This document shows, one piece after another, positions 41,798-50,097 of a stretch of 64,000 nt of DNA. Both the position numbers and the translations under genes were made by a program. The number at the start of each line of letters is the position of its first letter. Position 1 is the stretch's first letter. A model generated the notes under the pieces. That model did no database searches and was not told the origin of the DNA. It worked only from the letters and a program-made list of their open reading frames with translations. Source of the DNA: Acidobacteriota bacterium (GTDB taxonomy: Bacteria; Acidobacteriota; Vicinamibacteria; Vicinamibacterales; 2-12-FULL-66-21); NCBI GenBank assembly GCA_016184105.1, contig JACPDI010000047.1, positions 86,296 to 150,295 on the forward strand. The letters run 5' to 3'.

Positions 41798-42874
41798 GTG
41801 CCGATTGACGACAAGGCGAGGCTGGCGGCGATCGTCGCCTACTCGGACGACGCGATTGTCAGCAAGGACCTGGACGGGATCGTCCAGACCTGGAACCGAT
41901 CGGCTGAGCGCATCTTCGGGTACACCGCCGGCGAAATGATTGGCCGCTCCATCACCACGATCATTCCAGAAGACCGCCTGCCCGAAGAAGCCGAGGTGTT
42001 CCGCCGGATTCGTGCGGGCCTGTCGGTCGAGCACTACGAAACCATCCGGCGGCGCAGGGACGGGACGCTCGTGGATATCTCGCTCACGGTGTCCCCCATC
42101 CGCGCGGCCGACGGCCGGATCGTCGGCGCGTCCAAGATCGCCCGCGACATCACCGAGCAGAAACGGCTGAGACGTGAGCTGGAAGAGGCGAGCCGGATGA
42201 AGGACGAGTTTCTCGCCACGCTCTCGCACGAGTTGCGCACGCCGCTGAATGCCGTTGTCGGGTGGGCGCACATGCTCGCCAACGAGAACCTGCCCCCGGA
42301 GGGCATCAGGCGCGGGGCGCAGGCCATCCTGCGGAACGCGCAAACGCAGGCGGACATCGTCGCCGACCTGCTCGACGTGTCCCGGATCGTGACCGGGAGC
42401 CTGCGCCTGTCGATAGAGCGGGTGAGTGCGGCGTCGTGTGTCGGCGCGGCGGTCGAGGTGGTGCAGCCCGCGGCGGACGCCAAGCGCGTGCGCATCGACG
42501 TGGGCGGCGCGTCGGAGGTCGAGCTTCGCGGCGATCCCGTGCGGCTGCGGCAGATCGTCTGGAACCTGCTGTCGAACGCGGTCAAGTTCACGCCGGCAGG
42601 AGGCTCGATCCAGGTCACCGTGCGGGTGGATGGCGATCAGGGGGTCATCGCCGTGGCCGACACGGGGCAGGGCATCTCACCCGCGTTCATGCCGTATGTC
42701 TTCGACCGTTTCCGGCAGGAGGAGTCCTCGCCCTCCCGCGCGGCGGGCGGGCTGGGCCTCGGGTTGTCGATCGCCAAGCACCTGGTCGAAGCGCACGGCG
42801 GACGGATTGACGTCGAGAGCGAGGGCGTGGGCCGCGGCGCGACGTTCACCGTGCGCCTGCCGCTCGCGAGGTAG
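41798..42874 (+). CDS. PAS-domain sensor histidine kinase
   Basis: Cytoplasmic two-component kinase of 358 residues. A PAS domain covers about residues 10-120 (VQTWNRSAERIFGYTAGEMI; PEDRLPEEAEVFRRI). HisKA has the H-box FLATLSHELRTPLNAV, and the ATPase domain has N, G1 and G2 boxes (QIVWNLLSNAVKFTPAGG; VADTGQGISPAF; GGLGLGLSIAKHLV). The start is GTG at 41798. There is no adjacent response regulator, so it is an orphan. The stimulus is unknown, but a PAS fold often senses small ligands or redox state. Confidence 0.92.
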   Translation: MPIDDKARLAAIVAYSDDAIVSKDLDGIVQTWNRSAERIFGYTAGEMIGRSITTIIPEDRLPEEAEVFRRIRAGLSVEHYETIRRRRDGTLVDISLTVSPIRAADGRIVGASKIARDITEQKRLRRELEEASRMKDEFLATLSHELRTPLNAVVGWAHMLANENLPPEGIRRGAQAILRNAQTQADIVADLLDVSRIVTGSLRLSIERVSAASCVGAAVEVVQPAADAKRVRIDVGGASEVELRGDPVRLRQIVWNLLSNAVKFTPAGGSIQVTVRVDGDQGVIAVADTGQGISPAFMPYVFDRFRQEESSPSRAAGGLGLGLSIAKHLVEAHGGRIDVESEGVGRGATFTVRLPLAR

Positions 42875-42911
42875 GTTCCGGGTTCCGGGTGAACCCAGAA
42901 CCCAGCACCCT

Positions 42912-44330
42912 CTAGAACCCGCTTACGTTGAGCCGTCCTCCCGTGACCGTCTTGCCGGCGAGCGAGGCGGTCGGCGCCACGCTGTTCAGGATCGCGGCCT
43001 TGAGAGACGCGCCGCGGTCGGCGTGCGTCGCGGCATACAGGGCCGCGCCGCCGCTGACGTGCGGGGTCGCCATCGACGTCCCGCTGTAGGACGAATACGT
43101 GTTGAAGGCGGTCGTCGAATACACGCCGGAGCCGGGCGCGGCCAGGTCGACGGTCTTCGCGCCGTAGTTGGAGAAGGACGCGAGCGTTCCGTCGCTTCTG
43201 AGCGCCGCCACCGCGATCACCGCATCCCAGCCCGCACCCGCGGTCGTGTCGTAGTTGCTCGGGTAGCTGGCCGTCGTGTCGTTATTGTCGCCCACGCCGT
43301 CCGAGCCGCCATTGCCCGCCGCGGCGACGAACAGGATGTTGTTCCGGGCGCCAGCGGTGATCGCATCCAGGAGCGCCTGCGAGAATCCGCCGCCACCCCA
43401 CGAATTGCTGGTCGCGACGAGGTCGAGGCCGTGGCGGATCTTCAGGTCCGTGAAGTAATTCACGGCTTTGACCGCGTTGGCGGTCGTGCCGCCGCGGCGT
43501 CCGAGGAACTTGCCCGAGATATACGTCACCTGCCAGTTGACGCCGGCCACGCCGGCCCCGTTGCCACCCTCGGCGCCAATCGTGCCGGTCACGTGCGTGC
43601 CGTGGTCGTCCGCGGTCCCGCTCTTGCCGCCGTCGTAGATGGTGTTGTTGTTGCCGTCGAAATCCCATCCGTGGATGTCGTCGACGTAGCCGTTGCCGTC
43701 ATTGTCGATGCCATCGGCGGGGTCGAACGGGTTCGTCCAGACGTTGGCGCCGAGGTCCGGATGTGTGAACTGGATGCCCTCGTCGATCACGCCGATGACG
43801 ACGCTGCGCGATCCCGTGTGGTTCGCCGCCCACGCTTCGCCGGCCTGGCTGCCGTACTGGTTCGCCGGTGCGGTGGCGTCGCCGTACATGCCCCACAGCG
43901 AGCCGTTCGTGTAGTAGGGGTCGTTCGATGTGGCCGCGTGGTAGTAGACGAAGTTCGGTTCCGCGAATTCCACCGCGGGGTCGGACTGCAGCCCGCGCAC
44001 CGCTGCGGCGACCGTGACCCCGGGGGGCACGCGTGCGAGTTCCAGATCGCCCTTGCCGTCACTGCGCGCGTCCGCGGCAGCGACCGTTTCGTCGAACTCC
44101 GCTCTGACGCGGGCGCGCGCGCGCCCTTTTTCCGCGTCTGACGTCCCCGCGCGGAACTGGATCAGCACTTCACCGGGCACGAACTCCGCCCCGCCGGCGG
44201 CCGCCAGGCTGGCGTGGCTGCCGCCCTGTTGCGCCAGGGGCGTCGAGGGGTTTGACATGCCGGCGACGTACACCATGAACATCACGAACCCGACCTGCAA
44301 CAACACGCGAGCGCTCCTCAATCGGATCAC
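42912..44330 (-). CDS. secreted S8 family serine peptidase (subtilisin)
   Basis: Exported subtilisin of 472 residues. The signal peptide (VLLQVGFVMFMVYVAGM) is followed by a propeptide domain of the fervidolysin type (FVPGEVLIQFRAGTSDAEKG to SDPAVEFAEPNFVYY). The catalytic triad is visible: Asp in VVIGVIDEGIQFTHPDL, His in DDHGTHVTGTIG and Ser in YSGTSMATPHVSGGAA. The oxyanion Asn is in FVAAAGNGGS. GTG at 44330 has GAGGAGG 4 nt upstream. It ends soon after the catalytic domain, with no C-terminal appendage. Confidence 0.93.
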   Translation of the reverse strand: MIRLRSARVLLQVGFVMFMVYVAGMSNPSTPLAQQGGSHASLAAAGGAEFVPGEVLIQFRAGTSDAEKGRARARVRAEFDETVAAADARSDGKGDLELARVPPGVTVAAAVRGLQSDPAVEFAEPNFVYYHAATSNDPYYTNGSLWGMYGDATAPANQYGSQAGEAWAANHTGSRSVVIGVIDEGIQFTHPDLGANVWTNPFDPADGIDNDGNGYVDDIHGWDFDGNNNTIYDGGKSGTADDHGTHVTGTIGAEGGNGAGVAGVNWQVTYISGKFLGRRGGTTANAVKAVNYFTDLKIRHGLDLVATSNSWGGGGFSQALLDAITAGARNNILFVAAAGNGGSDGVGDNNDTTASYPSNYDTTAGAGWDAVIAVAALRSDGTLASFSNYGAKTVDLAAPGSGVYSTTAFNTYSSYSGTSMATPHVSGGAALYAATHADRGASLKAAILNSVAPTASLAGKTVTGGRLNVSGF

Positions 44331-44443
44331 GACGCCTCCTCTGGCAGAAGTGCCTCCATCGACCGACCCGGATGGGGTCGGACGATCTGACCGCGTGAGG
44401 ATACTGAAATCGCGCGCCTCTGTCTCGCTTGTCGGTGTTTGTC

Positions 44444-44971
44444 CTACACGGGGCGGGCCAGCGCGGTGGCGATCGCGGTGATGGTATTCCAGTTGCGCGT
44501 GGTGACCGGCACCCCAAAGATCCGGTCGAACGCGCCGAGGTAGCTGATGGCCTTCATCTGGCGCCGGTACACGCCGAAGACGAACCGGTCGTCTCTCGCA
44601 AGGATCTTCAGCAGCCACTTGTCGCTGGAGGGAAAGAACATGGGCATCGACGGCGCCGAGCGCGGACGCCGGGACAGGACGCTCACGAAGCGGACGACGT
44701 CGGGTCGCGCGGGCTGGTCCGCGAAATGATTGTGGGACATCAGCCGCACAATCTCGCGGCCCTCGCAGATCATGATCTCAGTATCAAAGGGAAGCCTGCG
44801 TGCCAGTTCAGCGCGGAGTTGCGCTCGGGCGACTGGCCGCCGGATCACGAAGGTGCCCGCCGCGCCGATGTTGATGGCATCGAGATGCTTCAACTGTTCG
44901 GCGAGCGTACTCGGTCGGAAGGTTCTGCACCCGCCGACGTTCACCCCTCTCAGAAGAACCACGAGTGCCAC
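44444..44971 (-). CDS. DUF1697 domain protein
   Basis: The 175-residue product matches DUF1697 in outline: VALVVLLRGVNVGGCRTFRP at the start, LKHLDAINIGAAGTFVIRRP, then a ferredoxin-like half ending VTTRNWNTITAIATALAR. GTG at 44971 has AGGAGA 5-6 nt upstream. No biochemical function is established for the family. It marks the left border of the accessory region that runs to tRNA-Leu. Confidence 0.75.
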   Translation of the reverse strand: MALVVLLRGVNVGGCRTFRPSTLAEQLKHLDAINIGAAGTFVIRRPVARAQLRAELARRLPFDTEIMICEGREIVRLMSHNHFADQPARPDVVRFVSVLSRRPRSAPSMPMFFPSSDKWLLKILARDDRFVFGVYRRQMKAISYLGAFDRIFGVPVTTRNWNTITAIATALARPV

Positions 44972-45615
44972 GAGTTTCTCCTGACAGCCTTCGCGCGGCC
45001 TGCCGAGCCGGTCCGCCTTCGCGGCTGCGAGCTCTCGTGCCCTAGGGCGCGAGCGATTATTGGCCACGACGATTATCTGAAAGTGCTGAAGGCCGTGCGG
45101 ACGCACGTGAACGCGATCGAGGCGCGCGTCCAGGAGGAGATCAGGCAGGCCAGCAAACAACGAACCTTGTCGTTGTAGACAGCGGCTGGGCTCCGATCTG
45201 GCGCCGCCCCTGCGATCACCTGATCATCATCATCATCATCATCATCGCCATCGGCACCGGCGGCGGCATCCTCATGGCGGTCACCACCACCATCATGGTC
45301 ATCATGACGGCGTCCCCGCCGCCACCGCCCCCACGCCAAGGCCGCCCCGCAAATTCTTGGTACCTGCCCGACCCGCGCACGCACCACGCTAACGCCGCCG
45401 CAACCCGCGCGGCAACGGCTTCAAGTCGCTTGGTTCGATGAGGAGCATTACTTCGATTTCTCTCCACGCGCCGTGGTGGAGAAGCGGCGCTTCAGCGACT
45501 GAGAACGGGCCTCCCGCCGTTTCGCCCAAAATCAACCCTGTGTTCGCGCCGTCGAAAGCGGGGCTTTCACTTCCGAGCGACCCAGGCCCCACAGAACGCC
45601 CGCGATGCAATAATA
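44972..45615. other. gene-poor stretch with coding relics and a CAT-triplet run
   Basis: No intact gene is supported in this 644-bp stretch. A short plus-strand reading frame ends KVLKAVRTHVNAIEARVQE..., and another piece at about 45400-45502 reads VAWFDEEHYFDFSPRAVVEK and stops, like the C terminus of a lost gene. Between them a run of CAT/ATC triplets (about 45220-45246) and further His codons would encode a poly-His tail. These look like decayed DNA at the edge of an island. Confidence 0.4.
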
Positions 45616-45652
45616 TGTGTCAAAACCCTCTGAATTAGGGTGTTTTGATACA
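45616..45652. promoter_or_regulatory. AbiEi-type palindromic operator
   Basis: The left arm TGTGTCAAAACCCT (45616-45629) and right arm AGGGTGTTTTGATACA (45637-45652) form an almost perfect inverted repeat around CTGAATT. It ends 22 nt before the truncated antitoxin ORF. AbiEi-type antitoxins are known to bind inverted repeats in their own promoter; this assignment is by position. Confidence 0.5.
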
Positions 45653-45674
45653 TTACATTGCTTAAGTTGGCCGC

Positions 45675-45977
45675 GTGGCCGACCCTTACTACATCGGCGA
45701 GGCGGCCAACATCCTCGGGACCGCCAGCCGCCGCTTTGACTGGAACAAGGCCGCTGATTATCTCGAGCGTATCAGCTCCGGTGCTCTTGTGCGGCGTGTC
45801 GGCTGGATCGCCGATCACGTCAAGGCGGACGTTCCTCCTGAAGCGCAAGAAGATCAGCAAGGACCGTTAGATGCTCAGACGCCCCCAAGTGCAGCGCTAC
45901 GCCGCCCCTTCGGGCAGCGCCGCATCGCGCAGCTTGAACAGGCTCAGGAGCAAGCGCGCCATGAATGGCGAGGATGA
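45675..45977 (+). pseudogene. truncated AbiEi-type antitoxin
   Basis: The frame from GTG 45675 begins VADPYYIGEAANILGTASRR and continues FDWNKAADYLERISSGALVR, then RVGWIADHVKADVPPEA. This is the C-terminal part of COG5340/AbiEi-type transcriptional antitoxins. The N-terminal winged helix is missing, and after DVPPEA the sequence becomes low-complexity, so both ends are lost. The upstream palindrome is still intact. No AbiEii toxin gene follows. Loss by deletion is the simplest explanation. Confidence 0.6.
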
Positions 45978-46785
45978 TCCTTCATCGGCGAATTTCTTGA
46001 CCACCCAGCTCGTCTCATCCGGCCGCACCACCATGTTCGATTGCCGGTGAAACCGCGCCAGCATGCCCTGGAAATCGGCTTCGGTGATCGGCAACGCGTA
46101 CGAAATCTGCAGCCCCGGCCGGCGCACGAGGCCGCTCTTGGCTGCAACCGGCCCGAGAAAGACTAGCAACATCTCCAACGGCAGCTCGCCGCGCCGCAAG
46201 ATGACCCACCACGAAGGACAATATGCGGTTCAGCGTGGCAGCGCCCGAGGGCTTCATCACCATGACGATGTACATGGGCGCGGCGTAGGAGAGCGTCTCT
46301 CCGGGCAGGAGGAAGTCGCCCGTGACGTTCTCGCCGGGAAACTGCGCGCTGTATTGAACGAGCCCCGTGTCGGCTACCGCGACCATGTCCGGCCATAGCG
46401 TCGCCGGCATTTCGGTGTTCAGACGCTGCATCTCTTCGGCGACGGCTTCGAGATTCAACTGCGAGCGCCGGGCGAGAATCACGCCGAGTAATTCGCTTCG
46501 CCGTCCGGCGTCACCCGACCGCGGCGTCTCCTGCCACAGCCGTTTCGCCCCGGCGATGCGCGCATAACCCTCGCGAAAGTTTTCGAGGCTCAATGTGAAC
46601 ACCACGCAGGCAAACGGCGCGCTCTGCCGCCCGCCCACTCCCTCGAGCGTTGCCGGACCTGCCAGGTATGGCCGGCCCACGAACGTGGACACGAACGCGC
46701 CAAGGGTTCGCGCAAGCGAATCCCTCTCCGCCGCCAATACCGCACGCCCGGCTTCAAGCACCCTCTCCGGCAGAGTCATGTCCAA
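45897..46785 (-). pseudogene. frameshifted gene of unknown function, downstream of fic
   Basis: Two overlapping frames form one protein. The 5' part (from 46785) reads VLEAGRAVLAAERDSLARTL to TLNRILSFVVGHLA. From about 46190-46200 the protein continues in the next frame as RRGELPLEMLLVFLGPVAAK to the stop at 45897. One indel in a GC run explains the break. Together it would be about 295 residues, soluble, with no motif I recognise. It follows the Fic gene by 37 nt on the same strand, so it may belong to that unit. Confidence 0.5.
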
Positions 46786-46822
46786 TCACATCGCTTGCTT
46801 ACGCCTCGATCCGCCGCGCCCT

Positions 46823-48391
46823 TCATGACCGCGCGCGCGGAAGCGGCACGGGCGGCGGCGGCTTGCCTTGCAGCCCGTCGCGCACCAGACCGCCGATGAA
46901 AGCCGCAAACGGGCCGATGTCCTGCTTCACGCTCGCGGATTCGAGCGTGGCCATGTACTCGTCACGCCGCTCAAGGGGAACGATGGTCCACGGATAGCCG
47001 CCCGCAGCCATCATCACATTCATCAGGAAGCGCCCCATCCTTCCGTTGCCGTCCATATAGGGATGGATGTAAACGAACACGAAGTGCCCGAGCACGGCGC
47101 GCACAGCCGGTTCAGGCTCCGACGCGAGAAGCTCGAACAGCGCCGGCATGCAATCGCGCACCGCCTCGCGCGGCGGCGGCACATGCATCGAGCGCCGGAT
47201 ATAAACCGGTCCGCTGCGGTAGCCCGCCAGATCGGCAGCGCTGATGATGCCCGCGCTCACACTCGGTCCGAACAGCCGCCGGTACCAGCCAGAGTGATCA
47301 TCGTGGCTGACCATCCCCGGATTGTCGCCGCGCAGCACTCTCCCGATACTCGCCTTCACAGCGCCGAATGCATCGTAGTACCCGCGCGCGGCGAGCGCAT
47401 TGCGGTTCTCACGATCCTCGGCGTTCTGATCGGGATTCCACGCACCGCTGCGCACGCGTTCGATGAGCTCGCGGCTAACCCGGTAGCCCTCAATCGACAG
47501 GGAGTGGTAGGCATCGTTCACATACACTTCCTCAACGGCTTTCAGATACGTCTCCAGCTCGCGGGAGAGTCCGGGCGCGGCAGGAAACACATCCAGCGCA
47601 GGCTGACGCATCGCATCCCACATCAAGCGGATGCGGTTCACGTAGGGCGAAATGTCACGCCCGGCCAGCACGATGCCCGGCCGGTCCTCAAACGGATCAC
47701 TCTCCCGCACCGTGTAGCCGGCCGCCGCCATCGTTTTGAGAATCTCGTCGGCGATACGCTCCTGTCCGACATTGCGGAACGCGCCGGCCAGGCGCCCGGC
47801 GATCGTGCTGTGGCCGCCCTCGAGCAGGACGGCGAGCACGTCAGAGGCGTCCTTGACGCCCGCCATGGCTGCGCGCACATCCGTTGCCGCGCGGCCGAAG
47901 TGCTGCTCCGATATCGTCACCAGCGCCGCCGGAACTGAGAACAGCCGCAGACCATCGCGCTCGACGACCTCGCTGTCTTTGGGCATCGCATAGCGCACAT
48001 CAAACAGCGACGTGCCATGCGGCAGCGCGGTGGGCTTGTTGCCGCCCTTGGGCGTGCGCACGAGCAACTGCGCCGGCACGGCCCTGTTACCGGCGTGCAA
48101 GGAGAGCGATTGCTCGGGAGAAAGGCACCAGTCCTTCCCGAAGCGCGCGGCCAGATAGGCGGCGCAGAAATCCCAGAACGAGGCGTACCACGGCGTGCTG
48201 TCGCCCGGCGCCTCGTCCGGCCGCGCGGGGATGTACCAGCCCTTGATCACTTCCCGCAGGAAACCGGCGCCGAGCAGGCGCTCGCGGTGCGTACGACTCA
48301 AATCAGCGGAGCGGATTGCCACGACGCTGCGCGCCTGCAGCGCGTGCAGGGCATCAAGAGACTCAGCCAGCTTTTCCTGCGGCGTTGCCAT
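46823..48391 (-). CDS. Fic family protein with AbiEi-like N-terminal half
   Basis: The 522-residue protein combines two parts. The C-terminal Fic domain has the complete catalytic loop HPYMDGNGRMGRFLMN (His443), so AMP or another nucleotide group can be transferred to a target. An inhibitory helix is present just before it (S297 x3 E301 G302), as in class II Fic proteins whose activity is self-restrained. The N-terminal half looks like an AbiEi-type antitoxin: a winged-helix start (RSVVAIRSADLSRTHRERLL; REVIKGWYIPARPDE) and the body LSPEQSLSLHAGNRAVPAQL. It is preceded by four 24-bp-spaced repeats. The domain call for the N-terminal half is by eye. Confidence 0.8.
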   Translation of the reverse strand: MATPQEKLAESLDALHALQARSVVAIRSADLSRTHRERLLGAGFLREVIKGWYIPARPDEAPGDSTPWYASFWDFCAAYLAARFGKDWCLSPEQSLSLHAGNRAVPAQLLVRTPKGGNKPTALPHGTSLFDVRYAMPKDSEVVERDGLRLFSVPAALVTISEQHFGRAATDVRAAMAGVKDASDVLAVLLEGGHSTIAGRLAGAFRNVGQERIADEILKTMAAAGYTVRESDPFEDRPGIVLAGRDISPYVNRIRLMWDAMRQPALDVFPAAPGLSRELETYLKAVEEVYVNDAYHSLSIEGYRVSRELIERVRSGAWNPDQNAEDRENRNALAARGYYDAFGAVKASIGRVLRGDNPGMVSHDDHSGWYRRLFGPSVSAGIISAADLAGYRSGPVYIRRSMHVPPPREAVRDCMPALFELLASEPEPAVRAVLGHFVFVYIHPYMDGNGRMGRFLMNVMMAAGGYPWTIVPLERRDEYMATLESASVKQDIGPFAAFIGGLVRDGLQGKPPPPVPLPRARS

Positions 48392-48426
48392 CGCTTCTAT
48401 CCAGGGTCATGGGCGCGGCGGGCCAT

Positions 48427-48511
48427 TTATAGGGAATGGCGCCGCGCATATCATAGGTTATTGAGTTGTAGCATTTATAGGTTATTGCGTCAAGCAAATC
48501 GTAGGTTATTG
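48427..48511 (-). promoter_or_regulatory. four direct repeats with 24-bp period upstream of fic
   Basis: Copies start at 48427 (TTATAGGGAATGG, degenerate), 48451 (TCATAGGTTATTG), 48475 (TTATAGGTTATTG) and 48499 (TCGTAGGTTATTG). The spacing is exactly 24 bp each time, so all sites lie on nearly the same DNA face. The first ends about 36 nt from the fic start. They are likely a cooperative operator, perhaps bound by the Fic protein's own winged helix. Confidence 0.65.
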
Positions 48512-48889
48512 TGCTCCACGGCCAGCAGGACCCAGGTTCTTCCGCAGAAACACGATGGCCAGACTGTTTCGAGCCCGCCTTGCGCGGGCCACACCAAACA
48601 AGCCTCGCAGCAACGCATCAAGGGGAGGCCGGACGGCGGCAGAGAGTCTTGCGGGGAGGGTGGCTGATCCCGGTCAACCCGGGAATCGAGGCCTCGATAA
48701 CAGCCAGTCTTAGTCTAAGGGGCCTAACCCAAGCCATCTCTGGCCGGGGTATTCACGATCGTCAAGTTTCTAAGCCAAAAAACTTGACACTTCCCGGCGA
48801 AAGCGTCCGCGAAGGGAGCCGAAGCCCCTTCTTGACAACAGACTTGACAACATGACAACCAACGGCCTCTCAGAATAGCCGTAAGTTAT
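48512..48889. other. gene-free stretch next to tRNA-Leu
   Basis: No ORF I can support. The stretch contains repeated CTTGACA words (near 48783, 48832 and 48843, with GACAAC iterations) and ends at the tRNA-Leu CCA. Such a spacer between a tRNA 3' end and accessory genes is usual for an integration site, but no integrase or duplicate of the tRNA end was seen. Confidence 0.4.
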
Positions 48890-48976
48890 TGGTGCGGAAG
48901 AAAGGATTCGAACCTTCACGGGATTGCTCCCGCCAGCCCCTCAAGCTGGTGCGTCTGCCAGTTCCGCCACTTCCGC
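48890..48976 (-). tRNA. tRNA-Leu (anticodon GAG)
   Basis: The cloverleaf can be drawn with acceptor GCGGAAG/CTTCCGC and anticodon stem CCAGC/GCTGG around loop TTGAGGG, giving anticodon GAG. There is a long variable arm (CGGGAGCAATCCCG) typical of Leu, and a TTCGAAT T-loop. The 3' CCA is encoded. It follows secG in the usual gap-pgk-tpiA-secG-tRNA-Leu order. Confidence 0.95.
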
Positions 48977-49029
48977 GAGGAGGTGGTCGCGGCCCTGAGG
49001 ACCGCGACGCTTCTGTCTGCTTTACCGCG

Positions 49030-49290
49030 TTACTGCCCGACGACCGACGCGCCGCCGCGCTGGCCGTAGACGGCGAGCGCGAGCGCGCCGATGAGAAACA
49101 GCGCGCCGAGAATGGCCGAGGCGCGCGTCAGCACCGTGCCGGCGCTGCGGGCGCCAAACGCCGACTGCGTGCTCCCGCCGCCGCCAAACGCGCTGGCGAT
49201 GTCCCCCCCTTTGCCCTGCTGCAGCAGGACGACCAGCAGCAACAGGAAGCAAACGAGGACGTACACGGAGGCGAGCAGGTAGTAAAGCAT
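49030..49290 (-). CDS. secG: SecG preprotein translocase subunit
   Basis: The 86-residue membrane protein of the SecYEG channel has two transmembrane helices (ASVYVLVCFLLLLVVLLQQG and ASAILGALFLIGALALAVYG). The family-typical GKGGDIASAFGGGGSTQSAFG loop lies between them. The context between tpiA and tRNA-Leu is characteristic of secG. It starts 10 nt after the tpiA stop. Confidence 0.95.
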   Translation of the reverse strand: MLYYLLASVYVLVCFLLLLVVLLQQGKGGDIASAFGGGGSTQSAFGARSAGTVLTRASAILGALFLIGALALAVYGQRGGASVVGQ

Positions 49291-49299
49291 AGCTGCCGA

Positions 49300-50067
49300 T
49301 TATACCGTGGCCTGCCGGCTTCGCGCCACTATCTCGAAGAAGCTGCGCACCTCGAGGCTGGCGCCGCCCACCAGCGCGCCGTCGACGTCGGGCAGCGCCA
49401 CGAGGTCCCGCGCGTTGTCCGGTTTGACGCTGCCGCCGTAAATCACGTGGCACTGGTCCGCCGCCGGGCCGCCGAACCACTGGCGCAGCCGCGAGCGGAT
49501 GTGCGCGTGCGCCTCGTTGGCCTGCGCCGGCGTGGCGTTTCGCCCGGTGCCGATCGCCCACACCGGTTCGTAGGCGACCACGAGCGAGGCGACCTGCTCG
49601 CCGGTCACCGCGTCGAGCCCATCCTTCATCTGCCGGTCGAGCACCGCCATCGTCTCGTTGCGCTCGCGCTCCTCGAGGGTCTCGCCGATGCAGACGATGG
49701 GCGTCAGCCCGGCCGCGAGCGCGGCAATCGTCTTGCGATTGACCGTCGCATCCGTCTCGTGAAACAGGCGGCGGCGCTCCGAGTGGCCGATGATGACGTA
49801 CTCGGCCCCCGCCTCCTTGATCATCGCCGCGCCGATCTGCCCCGTGAACGCTCCCTCGCGCTCCCAGTGCATGTCCTGCGCGGCGATGCCGATATTGGCG
49901 TTGCGCGCCGCCTCCGCGGCGGCATGGATCGCCGTGAACGGCGGCGCGATGACGATCTCCGCATCGGCGATGTCCTTCACGAGGCTCCGGAATTCCTTGA
50001 TGTAGACGACCGCATCGTGCACGGTCTTGTACATCTTCCAGTTGGCGGCGATGAACGGCACACGCAT
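49300..50067 (-). CDS. tpiA: triosephosphate isomerase
   Basis: Interconverts dihydroxyacetone phosphate and glyceraldehyde 3-phosphate, 255 residues. Motifs are the catalytic Lys in FIAANWKMYK, the electrophilic His in YVIIGHSERRRLFHE, the catalytic Glu in VVAYEPVWAIGTG and the phosphate loop YGGSVKPDN. ATG at 50067 gives the natural N terminus MRVPFIAANWK; a GTG 12 nt upstream is less likely. It sits between pgk and secG. Confidence 0.96.
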   Translation of the reverse strand: MRVPFIAANWKMYKTVHDAVVYIKEFRSLVKDIADAEIVIAPPFTAIHAAAEAARNANIGIAAQDMHWEREGAFTGQIGAAMIKEAGAEYVIIGHSERRRLFHETDATVNRKTIAALAAGLTPIVCIGETLEERERNETMAVLDRQMKDGLDAVTGEQVASLVVAYEPVWAIGTGRNATPAQANEAHAHIRSRLRQWFGGPAADQCHVIYGGSVKPDNARDLVALPDVDGALVGGASLEVRSFFEIVARSRQATV

Positions 50068-50071
50068 AGAG

Positions 50072-50095
50072 ATCACCAAATCACCAAATCACCAA
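50072..50095 (+). repeat. 8-bp tandem repeat ATCACCAA (3 copies)
   Basis: ATCACCAA is repeated three times, filling the short gap between the pgk stop and the tpiA start on the minus strand. Confidence 0.8.
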
Positions 50096-50097
50096 AT

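Noticed and set aside
45001..45178. Plus-strand gene ending in VLKAVRTHVNAIEARVQE
   Set aside because: It lacks a start with a ribosome-binding site and overlaps the upstream part of the minus-strand frame; kept only as a possible relic.
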